Shown one piece after another: positions 47,148 through 54,966 of a stretch of DNA of 64,000 nucleotides. Below the pieces are notes generated by a model. That model saw only the letters and a program-made list of their open reading frames with translations. It was not told the DNA's origin and made no database searches. The DNA comes from Acidobacteriota bacterium. Its GTDB lineage: Bacteria > Acidobacteriota > Terriglobia > UBA7540. The first letter of the stretch is position 1, and every line of letters begins with the position of its first letter. The position numbers and the translations under genes are program-made. Where the stretch lies: positions 1-64,000 of the forward strand of contig CADDZE010000004.1 in NCBI GenBank assembly GCA_902812465.1. Direction: 5' to 3'.

Positions 47148-48035
47148 TTATCGCACCGGCAGCGCTGCCGACACCGGCGCGACGGCTTCTCTCCCCAGCT
47201 GCTCGCGGAGCGCAGCCGGCAAGTGGTACGACTCCGCGTCGCTAGGAAAACGCCCGGCTGCCACATCGCCCCGGAATCGTGCCAGCGCTTCCCGCGCGGC
47301 GGAGCCCAGGTCCGCATAACGGCGCACGAACTTGGCTGGAGGACGCAGCGTGAGGCCGAGGAGATCATGCAGCACGAGTACCTGGCCGTCGCAATCGGGG
47401 CCGGCCCCGATGCCGATTGTGGGGATGCGCAGCCGGCGGGTGATCATCGCCGCGAGCTCGCGCGGGATACCCTCCAGCACCAGAGCGAAAGCGCCCGCAT
47501 CCTCAATGGCTTGCGCGTCCGCCAGCAGCTCACTGGCAGACTCGAGTGTCTTCCCCTGCACGCGATAGCCACCCATGGCGTGCAGGGACTGCGGCGTGAG
47601 GCCAATGTGTCCAACGACGGGAATCTCCGCGTCCACTAGGCGGCGGATCTGCGCAAAGCGCTTCTTGCCGCCTTCCAACTTTACGGCTTCCGCGCCGGCC
47701 TTCATGTACTGGATGGCAACGCGAAGCGTGTCTTCTTCCGTCACGTGAAAGGCGCCGTAGGGAAGGTCGCCGATCAGCAGCGCCCGGCGGACGCCACGCC
47801 GCACTGCTCGCAGATGGTGCAGCATCTCTTCGGAAGTCACCGGCAAGGTGGATTCGTAGCCCAGTACCACCTCGGCCAGGGAGTCGCCGACCAGTACCAG
47901 GTCGATGCCAGCTTCATCCACGAGCCAGCCGGTGGGACAGTCGTAGGCGGTCAGGCAGGTGATCTTCTCCCCGCGCAGCTTGCGCTCGAGGATGAGAGGA
48001 ACTGTGACTTTGCTCACGGCCTCTTTCGGGTCCAT
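47148..48035 (-). CDS. panB: 3-methyl-2-oxobutanoate hydroxymethyltransferase
   Basis: 295 residues from ATG 48035, which has GGAGG five bases upstream; a longer frame to 48050 is less likely. Adds a hydroxymethyl group from methylene-tetrahydrofolate to ketoisovalerate, the first step to pantoate. Motifs: KITCLTAYDCPTGWLVDEAG, VLVGDSLAEVVLGYESTLPV (metal-binding Asp), GAEAVKLEGGKK, VVGHIGLTPQSLHAMGGYRV, LVLEGIPRELAAMITRRLRI and TIGIGAGPDCDGQVLVLHDL. Operon with panC. Its 5' leader carries the candidate structured RNA at 48145-48237. Confidence 0.96.
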   Translation of the reverse strand: MDPKEAVSKVTVPLILERKLRGEKITCLTAYDCPTGWLVDEAGIDLVLVGDSLAEVVLGYESTLPVTSEEMLHHLRAVRRGVRRALLIGDLPYGAFHVTEEDTLRVAIQYMKAGAEAVKLEGGKKRFAQIRRLVDAEIPVVGHIGLTPQSLHAMGGYRVQGKTLESASELLADAQAIEDAGAFALVLEGIPRELAAMITRRLRIPTIGIGAGPDCDGQVLVLHDLLGLTLRPPAKFVRRYADLGSAAREALARFRGDVAAGRFPSDAESYHLPAALREQLGREAVAPVSAALPVR

Positions 48036-48144
48036 GGCAGCCTCCTGCATACGCTAGCGAGTGGACAGGAGACGAGCACTCCGATGCGGTTTCCCCGCAC
48101 GATGGCAGAGCCTCTTTCCTTCGTCGCCCGCCGATGCAATGAAA

Positions 48145-48237
48145 AACCCTCTCTGCCATAGGATCCGTGAGTCAGCGCTCGCGATACACTGATCAGGAGG
48201 CCCGAGAGGGCCTTCGCTCGCCTGGACAGAGAGGGTT
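48145..48237 (-). ncRNA. Candidate structured leader RNA upstream of panB
   Basis: An 11-bp perfect inverted repeat, AACCCTCTCTG at 48145-48155 (plus strand) and CAGAGAGGGTT at 48227-48237, encloses 71 bases. Inside is a perfect 6-bp hairpin with a 4-base loop (48198-48213, AGGCCC-gaga-GGGCCT) and a weaker TCAG/CTGA stem. Read on the minus strand, the 3' arm runs straight into TTTTT, so the closing stem looks like part of a Rho-independent terminator 105 bases ahead of the panB start. This is the layout of a riboswitch or attenuator, or of a small RNA. I could not match it to a known class, including the published pan motif. Confidence 0.45.
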
Positions 48238-48257
48238 AACTTGCCGGGCGCCCCGCC

Positions 48258-48277
48258 GCCGGCATCTCGATGCCGGC
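48258..48277 (-). terminator. Hairpin downstream of the deoxynucleoside kinase gene
   Basis: GCCGGCAT-ctcg-ATGCCGGC (plus strand) is a perfect 8-bp stem with a 4-base loop, 35 bases beyond the kinase stop at 48313. There is no T-run, so it would be an imperfect or Rho-assisted terminator. Confidence 0.5.
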
Positions 48278-48312
48278 AAACTGACCAAGCGTCCCGTTGA
48301 TCCCTGACCGTC

Positions 48313-48978
48313 TCAGTCCGCTGCCGCGGATCCAAGCGGCAAAAAATACTGCGTTCCTCGGACCGGCTGGCTCAGGCGCCGCAGCAGCTCCTGCAGGTCC
48401 TCGTTCCGGTGGATGAAATCCATCTCGGACGTGTCTACCACCAGCAGGTCCGAAGCATTATAGCGAAAGAAGAAGTGCTCGTACGCCCGCACCACTTCCT
48501 CCAAATACTCCCCGGAAATCTTGTGTTCCGCCGGCACGTTCTTGCGGGCGATGCGGGCCTTCAAGGTTTCCGGTTTCGCCTGTAAGTATACCACCAAGTC
48601 GGGAATCGGGACCTGCCCGGCTAGCAAGCTGTAATACTCGTCATAGAGGCGCAGCTCCGCATCGTTTAGGTTGAGGCAGGCAAAGATCTTGTCCTTTTCG
48701 AAGAGGTAGTCGCTGATCACCACGCGGTCGGCAGTAGCGGCGAGGTCGAGTGCCCGCCACTGCTTATAGCGTTGCATTAGAAAGTAGAGCTGTGCCTGAA
48801 AGGCGGCTCCGGGCCGGTCGCGATAGAAGGCCTCGAGGAACGGGTTATCCTCGACGTCGCGCAGCCGCACCGCATGAAGCCTCTCCGCCAAGAGATCGGC
48901 CAGGCTCGTCTTACCGACGCGCAGCGGACCCTCGATGGCGATGAGGCGCGGCGGATTGAAGCGAGGCGCGAGAGCCAC
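48313..48978 (-). CDS. Deoxynucleoside kinase (dAK/dGK family)
   Basis: 221 residues from GTG 48978, chosen because GGAGG lies five bases upstream and the protein then has the family length; the open frame reaches 49122 but that leader is not conserved-looking. Phosphorylates deoxyadenosine, deoxyguanosine or deoxycytidine for nucleotide salvage. P-loop RLIAIEGPLRVGKTSLADLL, VEDNPFLEAFYRDRPGAAFQ (substrate Glu region), QLYFLMQRYKQW, VVISDYLFEKDKIFACLNLN (the DR/DY motif region) and the LID-like KARIARKNVPAEHKISGEYL. Lies between folK and panB on the same strand. Confidence 0.92.
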   Translation of the reverse strand: MALAPRFNPPRLIAIEGPLRVGKTSLADLLAERLHAVRLRDVEDNPFLEAFYRDRPGAAFQAQLYFLMQRYKQWRALDLAATADRVVISDYLFEKDKIFACLNLNDAELRLYDEYYSLLAGQVPIPDLVVYLQAKPETLKARIARKNVPAEHKISGEYLEEVVRAYEHFFFRYNASDLLVVDTSEMDFIHRNEDLQELLRRLSQPVRGTQYFLPLGSAAAD

Positions 48979-49155
48979 AGCTGCCTCCGAACAGCAGGCG
49001 ATGAAGTCTGAAGCCTTGCAGGACAAGTGTAAAGGAAAAAGTGGGGGGAAGTTGCCCGGCGAGGGCAGCCGTCCGGGTAAACGGTCGGAGCCGGAGAGGC
49101 CAAGGCGGGTGCCCCTGAGCAACGCGCCACGCGGGCCGAAGATCGGTGTTCGAGC

Positions 49156-49644
49156 TCACAGCGGTCGAAACTTGACCACCTGGCTGCGGTCTTCAGTTTG
49201 CTGCAGCATCTCGAGCACGGTCTGGCGAGTCACCGGATGCCGCACTTGGGGCGCCAGGTCGCGCAGCGGAACAAGCACGAAGCGACGCTCGCCCAAACGC
49301 GGATGGGGAATCGTCAGCGCCGACGACTGCAGAACTGCATCGGCATACAACAGGATGTCAATATCGATCGGACGCGGGCCGTTGCAAACCCCCGGACGGC
49401 GGCCCAGCTGGCGCTCAACCGCCTGGCACGTCCGCAGCAGGCGCAGCGGCATGAGGTCCGTCTCCCCTTCCGCGACGCAGTTGAGAAACCACGGCTGGCT
49501 GGCGAAACCAACGGGTTGCGTCTTGTAGAAACTGGAGACCCGGCGCAGCGGCACCCCTTCGCGAGTCAGCATTTCAAGCGCCTGCAGCAGGTGCCCGAGC
49601 CGATCACCCCTGTTGGAGCCGAGGGAGAGATATACCAACTTCAT
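49156..49644 (-). CDS. folK: 2-amino-4-hydroxy-6-hydroxymethyldihydropteridine diphosphokinase
   Basis: 162 residues, family length. Transfers pyrophosphate from ATP to the pterin in folate synthesis. MKLVYLSLGSNRGDRLGHLL at the N-terminus, VSSFYKTQPVGFASQPWFLN (Trp/Phe pterin pocket), VERQLGRRPGVCNGPRPIDI and the metal-binding DIDILLY, closing with HPRLGERRFVLVPLRDLAPQ. It heads a run folK, deoxynucleoside kinase, panB, panC on the minus strand; folate is the one-carbon donor for PanB, so the grouping makes metabolic sense. Its start is only 15 bases from the stop of the EEP-family gene upstream. Confidence 0.95.
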   Translation of the reverse strand: MKLVYLSLGSNRGDRLGHLLQALEMLTREGVPLRRVSSFYKTQPVGFASQPWFLNCVAEGETDLMPLRLLRTCQAVERQLGRRPGVCNGPRPIDIDILLYADAVLQSSALTIPHPRLGERRFVLVPLRDLAPQVRHPVTRQTVLEMLQQTEDRSQVVKFRPL

Positions 49645-49659
49645 GGGACTAGCGGCACT

Positions 49660-50916
49660 TCAGTCGCCCATCGGCGCTCTTGGAGCGGTCACTATTTCTA
49701 CGCCTACTGCGTCGTGATCCGAAAGCGGCACCGCGCGGCCTTCCCTGACGTCGTGAATCACCACCGGGTTTTGGCAGCGTACCCCGCGCGTTGCAAACCA
49801 GTCCAATTTTAACGGGCACCGGCCAGCATGGTGGCGGAGCGACCAGCGAATAAAGGCGAAGCACCAAGCAGGTACCCATTCGCCCAGGTTGGCGCGCGTC
49901 TTGAGATCGTAGGCGTCGTAGGAAACGGTCCGCTCGCCCAGGCAGTTGCAGCGTTGATAGTCGAAGCCCCGCTCCTCGAGCAGCCGGAAGAGCCGGCGCT
50001 CGAACCATCGATCAGGGTGCAGGTAATGGTTCCGAATCACGTTATCCACGCCCATCAGCACTCGCAGCCAGTATCCCATCACCGCGGGAAACACCGCGGA
50101 CGAATTGTAGGTGCTGGTGTTCCAATCGCCACCGATGATGACGCGGGGAGCATCACCAACGGCTTCGATGACATCGCGCATCTGTGCGGCACGGTGGCGC
50201 TGGCTGGAGTTGGCGTCCAAGTGAACACAGACTGCCTTCAGCGGATAGTTGGGGAAATCGATATCGGCGACAATAGCCGTCTGGCATCCCAGCCGCTTCT
50301 CGCGTCCCGCCATCTTATCGATACCGTTCTTCAGATGGACAGGACGGACACCACGGATAGGATAGCGGCTCAGCACGGCGTTCCCGTGTAAGCCAAGCTC
50401 GTTCTCGCCTCCGACGTGGTGTTCCACGCCAGCGCCCTTCGCCAAGTTCAGGTAGCAGGGTACGAAGGCATAGCACAGGCCAAGCTCTCTGGCCAGGGTT
50501 TCCGCTACGTTGCGGTTGCCGGAGCGCGCCATGCCCAGATCAGTTTCCGTGAGAAGCAGCAAGTCACAATCGCGAAGGTAAGGGTGGGTACGGAATGCTT
50601 CAATCTGGCCGTCCAGTTCCGTGCCGCGCTCAATGTTCCAGGCTAGGATGCGGTAACGGTCGCGAGCCGGCGCCACACTTCGCCTGAAATCTCCCACTTC
50701 GGCGGTCTCCAGCACCGTTCGGATGTCCTCCTCGATGGCCCGGTAGCGGGGAAGACACAGTAGCTCGGCAGTGGAATTACATGCTGCTAGCTCCGCGAAG
50801 TGGGGCGCGATACGCTCGCGGATTAGGCGGCGGATCTGCTCGGTGGTGTCGACGGGTGGTGGCTGCGAGGTTCCCGACCACGTTTTTTCAATAACTTGGT
50901 GGCTTTGAACCTGCAT
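49660..50916 (-). CDS. Endonuclease/exonuclease/phosphatase (EEP) family protein
   Basis: 418 residues from ATG 50916. DNase I-like fold: ILAWNIERGTELDGQIEAFR (metal-binding Asn/Glu, near residues 93-112), LLLLTETDLG, VCVHLDANSSQRHRAAQMRD, VIIGGDWNTST (catalytic Asp and Asn) and LSDHDAVGVEIV (catalytic His). Between GGDWNT and the end there is a long insertion with RWFERRLFRLLEERGFDYQR. No signal peptide, so probably cytoplasmic. The N-terminal 85 residues are helical and not part of the fold. The first codons (SHQVIEK) are contributed by copy 1 of the repeat described at 50885-51128, so the true start could be further downstream. Confidence 0.87.
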   Translation of the reverse strand: MQVQSHQVIEKTWSGTSQPPPVDTTEQIRRLIRERIAPHFAELAACNSTAELLCLPRYRAIEEDIRTVLETAEVGDFRRSVAPARDRYRILAWNIERGTELDGQIEAFRTHPYLRDCDLLLLTETDLGMARSGNRNVAETLARELGLCYAFVPCYLNLAKGAGVEHHVGGENELGLHGNAVLSRYPIRGVRPVHLKNGIDKMAGREKRLGCQTAIVADIDFPNYPLKAVCVHLDANSSQRHRAAQMRDVIEAVGDAPRVIIGGDWNTSTYNSSAVFPAVMGYWLRVLMGVDNVIRNHYLHPDRWFERRLFRLLEERGFDYQRCNCLGERTVSYDAYDLKTRANLGEWVPAWCFAFIRWSLRHHAGRCPLKLDWFATRGVRCQNPVVIHDVREGRAVPLSDHDAVGVEIVTAPRAPMGD

Positions 50917-51128
50917 GTTTGATTCTCGCTCGCTTCCTAAGCTCTTCGCCTCTCGCCACCGGGTTTTCCGCCGTCCTCAGTAGCTTCGATGGCTTATTTT
51001 CAATAACTTAGCGGCTTCGAACCGCCAAAAAAACGCTCTCCTTGGCTCGGACTGGCTCGGCCGATCCGGCAATCCTGAGACCGTCCCGACTGCCTTTAGT
51101 GTTTTCAATAACTTGGTGGCTTCGTTCC
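50885..51128. repeat. Three dispersed copies of a 20-27 base repeat
   Basis: Copies at 50885-50911, 50997-51023 and 51102-51128, starts 112 and 105 bases apart. The core is TTTTCAATAACTTGGTGGCT, with T-G-GTGG changed to T-A-GCGG in copy 2, followed by T(T/C)G and usually AACC or TTCC. Between copies the sequence is also C/T-rich (TCGCTCGCTTCC, GCTCTCCTTGGC). Copy 1 overlaps the start of the EEP gene; the others lie in the gap to ruvB. Confidence 0.75.
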
Positions 51129-51174
51129 TCAAGAAATCCACCCTTGCTTCCTGCCGAAGCCGTTCCCGCGCCCG

Positions 51175-52203
51175 TCAATCCCAGAGGGTTGGTACAGCCC
51201 CGCGCGGCATCGGCAACTGCAGCAGGTCGTATGCTGGCTGGTTAGCCCGGCGGCCCAGCCGGGTGCGACTAATGAACCCTTGCTGAAGCAGATAAGGCTC
51301 GACCATATCCACCAGGGTCTCCACCTCCTCGTTCAGGGTAGCCGATAGGGCCTCGACTCCTACAGGTCCACCGTGGTAGTGGCGGATGATGGTGCTCAGG
51401 AAGCAGCGGTCAAGGTCGTCGAGCCCGTGCTCATCGACTCCTTCGAGCCGCAGGGCTTCGCGAGCTACCTCCGCGGTAATCTGTCCCGCCGCTTTCACCT
51501 CGGCGTAATCGCGCACGCGGCGGAGGAGGCGGTTCGCGATGCGTGGCGTTCCGCGGGCGCGGGCTGCAATTTCAGCCGCGCCGGCTTCATCAATCGGCGC
51601 GCCGAGGATTCGAGCGGACCGCAGGATGATTTGGCGCAGCTCGTCTGGTGTGTAAAAGTCCAGGTGGTAGAAAAGACCGAAGCGGTTGCGCAGCGGGGCG
51701 GAAAGGCTGCCAGCGCGTGTAGTAGCTCCGATAAGGGTGAACTTCTTGAGTGCGTATGGGATGGTCTTAGCAAACGGGCCCTTATCCACCACGAAGTCAA
51801 CCCTAAAATCTTCCATCGCCGGGTAGAGAAATTCTTCTACGTTCGCTGGCAGGCGATGAATCTCGTCGATGAAGAGCACGTCGCCTTGGCCGAGGTTGGT
51901 AAGAATGCCGAGCAGGTCACCCGTACGCTCGAGCGCGGGTCCGGAGCTGGTGACGATCCTTGACCCCATCTCATTGGCGATGATGTAGGCCAGAGTGGTC
52001 TTGCCGAGGCCGGGCGGTCCGTAGAAAAGGGCGTGCTCAAGGGGTTCGCCGCGCTTTCGGGCGGCCTGAATGGCGATCGAGAGTTTGTCGACGACACCCC
52101 GCTGACCGACGTACTCAGCGAGCGTCGGGGGACGCAAACTGCGGTTAAAGCTTTCCTCCTCCTTGGATATCAACTCAGGCGAAACCAGCCGCTCACGTGC
52201 CAT
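51175..52203 (-). CDS. ruvB: Holliday junction branch migration ATPase RuvB
   Basis: 342 residues. Hexameric AAA+ motor that drives branch migration with RuvA. RPPTLAEYVGQRGVVDKLSI at the N-terminus, Walker A FYGPPGLGKTTLAYIIANEM near residue 62, Walker B DVLFIDEIHRLPANVEEFLY near 112, sensor 1 IGATTRAGSLSAPLRNRFGL, Arg finger region, and the winged-helix C-terminus EPYLLQQGFISRTRLGRRAN. Length is typical. Downstream of ruvA by 48 bases on the same strand, so co-transcription is likely. Confidence 0.98.
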   Translation of the reverse strand: MARERLVSPELISKEEESFNRSLRPPTLAEYVGQRGVVDKLSIAIQAARKRGEPLEHALFYGPPGLGKTTLAYIIANEMGSRIVTSSGPALERTGDLLGILTNLGQGDVLFIDEIHRLPANVEEFLYPAMEDFRVDFVVDKGPFAKTIPYALKKFTLIGATTRAGSLSAPLRNRFGLFYHLDFYTPDELRQIILRSARILGAPIDEAGAAEIAARARGTPRIANRLLRRVRDYAEVKAAGQITAEVAREALRLEGVDEHGLDDLDRCFLSTIIRHYHGGPVGVEALSATLNEEVETLVDMVEPYLLQQGFISRTRLGRRANQPAYDLLQLPMPRGAVPTLWD

Positions 52204-52251
52204 AAAGAGCGCTCCCCCTGCAGCGAAGTAAATCTCTCGACTCCCTGTTCG

Positions 52252-52920
52252 CTATTTCCCCTCGGTTCGCTCGCCCTCCTGCTGGCGCTGCTCGAACACC
52301 TTGTGCAGAAACTCCTCGACGGACTTCAACCCCTTATGGCGGGCGAAGACCTCCGCCACCATGCGCTGGGCTTCGCCACGCGAGTATTCAAGCTGCTCCA
52401 GCACCTGCAAGGCCTCGGCCTTAAGCTCGGCGACGGATTCGCGTTCGATGGAGAGCGGTTCTTCGCTGGGCGCCAGCGCAAACTTGGCCATCCTGCCGCG
52501 CAGCTCGGTAACAATGCGTTCCGCAGTCTTGGCGCCAACGTAGGGGAGCCCTTTCAGGAAAGCTGTGTCACCGCGCTCGATGGCCCTGGCTATTTCGTTG
52601 ATGGGCTCGACCAAACACTTGAGTGCCTTCGCGAAGCCAACGCCTGGGACGGTAGTAAAAGTTTCAAAGAACTCGCGGTCCAGCGGATCCAGGAATCCCA
52701 CCAGCTTGGGCGTTAAATGGCCGCCGCCCAGCCCTCCATCGATGTAATAAATCGTATAGAGCGTCAGCGGGTTGCGGCGCTCGTTCTCGGCCGACTGACG
52801 CAAACGCGCGGCAATGCCCGAAGGTACCAGCACTTCATAGCAGAGAGCGCCGGCGCGCAACACCAAGGAGTTGCGCCGGATGCGGTCATAGAGAACTTCG
52901 CCGGTGATTTCCGAGATCAA
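52252..52920 (-). CDS. ruvA: Holliday junction DNA helicase subunit RuvA
   Basis: 222 residues from TTG 52920, with GAGGAAG seven bases upstream. Binds four-way junctions as a tetramer and loads RuvB. OB-fold MISEITGEVLYDRIRRNSLV at the start, helix-hairpin-helix pair GVGFAKALKCLVEPINEIAR and LKGLPYVGAKTAERIVTELR, and the flexible C-terminal domain III that contacts RuvB (GEAQRMVAEVFARHKGLKSV). The C-terminus GERTEGK is a little longer than the E. coli protein. An unusual YTIYYIDGGLGGGHLTPKLV segment spans the domain I loop. First gene of the ruvAB pair. Confidence 0.97.
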   Translation of the reverse strand: MISEITGEVLYDRIRRNSLVLRAGALCYEVLVPSGIAARLRQSAENERRNPLTLYTIYYIDGGLGGGHLTPKLVGFLDPLDREFFETFTTVPGVGFAKALKCLVEPINEIARAIERGDTAFLKGLPYVGAKTAERIVTELRGRMAKFALAPSEEPLSIERESVAELKAEALQVLEQLEYSRGEAQRMVAEVFARHKGLKSVEEFLHKVFEQRQQEGERTEGK

Positions 52921-53062
52921 GCTGGAGCTTCCTCAAAGCATTGCTTGGTTCGCGAACCAGCCGCGACAGGTGCTGTCGCAGCCCGCCGACGACTCTTGGC
53001 TCCTGAGCCAATATTAGAGCTACAGGCCGGCAGTGCGGGCTGCCTGACTCCGCTTCCCTAAA

Positions 53063-53090
53063 CGGTTGCCGTTTGCCGTTTGCCCGCTAG
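53063..53090. repeat. Heptameric tandem repeat at the end of the Gfo/Idh/MocA gene
   Basis: CGGTTGC, CGTTTGC, CGTTTGC, CCGCTAG: four 7-base units; the last includes the reverse complement of the gene's TAG stop. Same period as the arrays at 19735 and 21011. Confidence 0.6.
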
Positions 53091-54217
53091 ACCTTAACCG
53101 GCCGGTCCTCCTGGCACGAACGGTAAATGGCCTCAATCAGCTTCTGGTCACGCAGCCCTTCCTCGCCCGGAGTCTTCGGCTCACGGTCTTCGAGGATGCA
53201 CTCCGCCAAGTGGTCCGCCTCGCGCATGAACTGACGAGGAGCCGGGTCGTCGGCCGGCTGGTCGATAGGCGGCTCGCCCTGGGTATCGGCGCGGAGATGG
53301 AGCCCTTCATAGGAGAAGGCGGGATTGATCTCCAGCCAGCCGCGCGACCCCATGGCGCGGCAGAAGCTCCCGGAGCCATTCGATCCGTAGGTGGTCCAGC
53401 AACTGGCCAGCACGCCGGAAGGGAAGCGCATGGTCCACGCCAGGTTCTCCTCAACTTCATTGAATCGCCCGTCATGGTCGATCACTGACCAAGTGGCGCT
53501 CACCTCTACCGGCTCCTCGCCTGTAAGATAGCGGCAGGCCTGAAGGCTGTAGATGCCCACGTCAACCAGCGGCCCACCGCCGGCCATCTTCTTGTTCAGC
53601 CGCCACTCACCGGCAGCGATGTTGAATCCCAGCGAGCTGTCGAGCATCTCCAACCGCCCCGCGTATCCCTGGCGCAGCAGGTGGATGGCGTGCAGGTGGG
53701 TAGGCTCGTACTGGCAGCGGTAGGCAATCATCAGCTTGCGCTTCGCCTGGCGGCAGGCTTCGATCATTCGCTCGCAGTCGGCTACGGAGGTGGCCATCGG
53801 CTTTTCACAGAGCACATGCTTGCCAGCCTGGGCAGCCCGGATGGTGTATTCCGCGTGCATGCTGTTGGGCAGGGCGATGTAAACGGCATCGATTTCGCTG
53901 TTGTGCGCGATTTCGTCGTAGTTGTCGTAGCTGTAGATGTTCCGCCGCGGAATCCCGTACTGGTCGGCCATCTTTTCCGCCTTATCGCGGTGGCCGCTCA
54001 CCAGGGCTGTCAGGCGCGAGCGCTGCGAGATCCGTACCCCGGGCATGAACTGCCCCATCGAGATCCGGCCCAGCCCGACAATGCAGTAGCCAATGCGACG
54101 CTGACTGGAAGACTGCTGCTCGATGCCAAGATCAGCGGCCGCCGAAACCGGGCCCAGGCGGAGCGCTGCCGCCCCTAACCCCGCGCGCTTCAGAAAGCTT
54201 CTTCGCGATGAATTCAT
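53087..54217 (-). CDS. Gfo/Idh/MocA-family oxidoreductase with TAT signal
   Basis: 376 residues. Twin-arginine signal MNSSRRSFLKRAGLGAAALR, so it is folded with cofactor before export to the periplasm. NAD(P)-binding GYCIVGLGRISMGQFMPGV near residues 44-62, then AVYIALPNSMHAEYTIRAAQ and the family EKP motif VLCEKPMATSVADCERMIEA. C-terminal substrate domain with GGGPLVDVGIYSLQACRYL (His/Tyr-type catalytic region). Likely acts on a sugar or inositol-type substrate, perhaps like glucose-fructose oxidoreductase, which is also periplasmic; the substrate is inference. It sits between ruvC and ruvA, an unusual place for such a gene. Confidence 0.92.
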   Translation of the reverse strand: MNSSRRSFLKRAGLGAAALRLGPVSAAADLGIEQQSSSQRRIGYCIVGLGRISMGQFMPGVRISQRSRLTALVSGHRDKAEKMADQYGIPRRNIYSYDNYDEIAHNSEIDAVYIALPNSMHAEYTIRAAQAGKHVLCEKPMATSVADCERMIEACRQAKRKLMIAYRCQYEPTHLHAIHLLRQGYAGRLEMLDSSLGFNIAAGEWRLNKKMAGGGPLVDVGIYSLQACRYLTGEEPVEVSATWSVIDHDGRFNEVEENLAWTMRFPSGVLASCWTTYGSNGSGSFCRAMGSRGWLEINPAFSYEGLHLRADTQGEPPIDQPADDPAPRQFMREADHLAECILEDREPKTPGEEGLRDQKLIEAIYRSCQEDRPVKV

Positions 54218-54317
54218 AGTGACGCCGCACTCCGCGAGCCGGACACGTCAACAGCGTATAGAAACGCTGGCCATTCCACAATAGGCGGCACAGCCGTGAT
54301 TTGGGAGACTGGCTGGG

Positions 54318-54836
54318 CTACCGCCGCTTGCCATTTTCCTCTTGCCGTATTGACTCTGCGTAGCAAAGCGCCGCAGCCAGGGCATCCGCCACGTCGGGCG
54401 GATGGGGCGTCGTTCCAAGGGAAAAGTAGTGTTGAATCGCGCGTTGTACCTGGAGCTTGCTCGCATTGCCATTGCCCGTCACGGATTGCTTGATACGCTT
54501 GGCGGACATGCTGGCTACCGGGACTCCCGCCATCTGCGCGGCCAGACAGATAACGCCGCGGGCGTGGCCCATGAGGACCGACGTGCGTGGATAGGCTGCA
54601 TGGCCATAGACCTCCTCGAGGCAGACGCGGACCGGACGAAACTCCCGGATAATGTCGCCTACGCTGGTAAACAGCGATTCGAGCCGTGCCGGAAACGATT
54701 CCTTACCAGCGCGCGGCAAACGAATCACTCCGGCCTCCACCAACCGGACCCCCCCGCCTCGGCGCGCCACTACGCCGTAGCCGGTCACGTTCAAGCCCGG
54801 GTCAATGCCCAGGATGTAGGCCGGCTTTGCTCCCAT
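54318..54836 (-). CDS. ruvC: Crossover junction endodeoxyribonuclease RuvC
   Basis: 172 residues. Resolves Holliday junctions as a dimer. YILGIDPGLNVTGYGVVARR carries the first catalytic Asp (residue about 11), CLEEVYGHAAYPRTSVLMGH the Glu, PVASMSAKRIKQSVTGNGNA the DNA-binding segment, and HPPDVADALAAALCYAES the last acids. Length is normal. On the same strand as ruvA and ruvB but separated from them by the Gfo/Idh/MocA gene. Its promoter should lie in the gap before 54967, back-to-back with that of the Cys-rich peptide gene. Confidence 0.97.
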   Translation of the reverse strand: MGAKPAYILGIDPGLNVTGYGVVARRGGGVRLVEAGVIRLPRAGKESFPARLESLFTSVGDIIREFRPVRVCLEEVYGHAAYPRTSVLMGHARGVICLAAQMAGVPVASMSAKRIKQSVTGNGNASKLQVQRAIQHYFSLGTTPHPPDVADALAAALCYAESIRQEENGKRR

Positions 54837-54903
54837 CGAAGCGATTGTATTCGCCCTGGGGCTAGTGAGGCTAGCCCGTCTTTGTACTGAAAAATTCGTC
54901 TTG

Positions 54904-54930
54904 TTGACAAACCGCGGGGGAGTTTAGTAT
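54904..54930 (+). promoter_or_regulatory. Possible sigma-70 promoter for the Cys-rich peptide region
   Basis: TTGACA at 54904-54909 and TAGTAT at 54925-54930 with a 15-base spacer, 37 bases ahead of the ATG at 54967. The -35 is perfect; the spacer is shorter than the ideal 17. Confidence 0.4.
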
Positions 54931-54966
54931 TCGAGGGATAGTAGGAGCATTTCCATTCCTCAGAGA

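Noticed and set aside
48145-48237. Match of the panB leader to hammerhead ribozyme or 4.5S RNA
   Set aside because: The conserved CTGATGA/GAAA core and the GGAAGGAAGC loop of those RNAs are absent.
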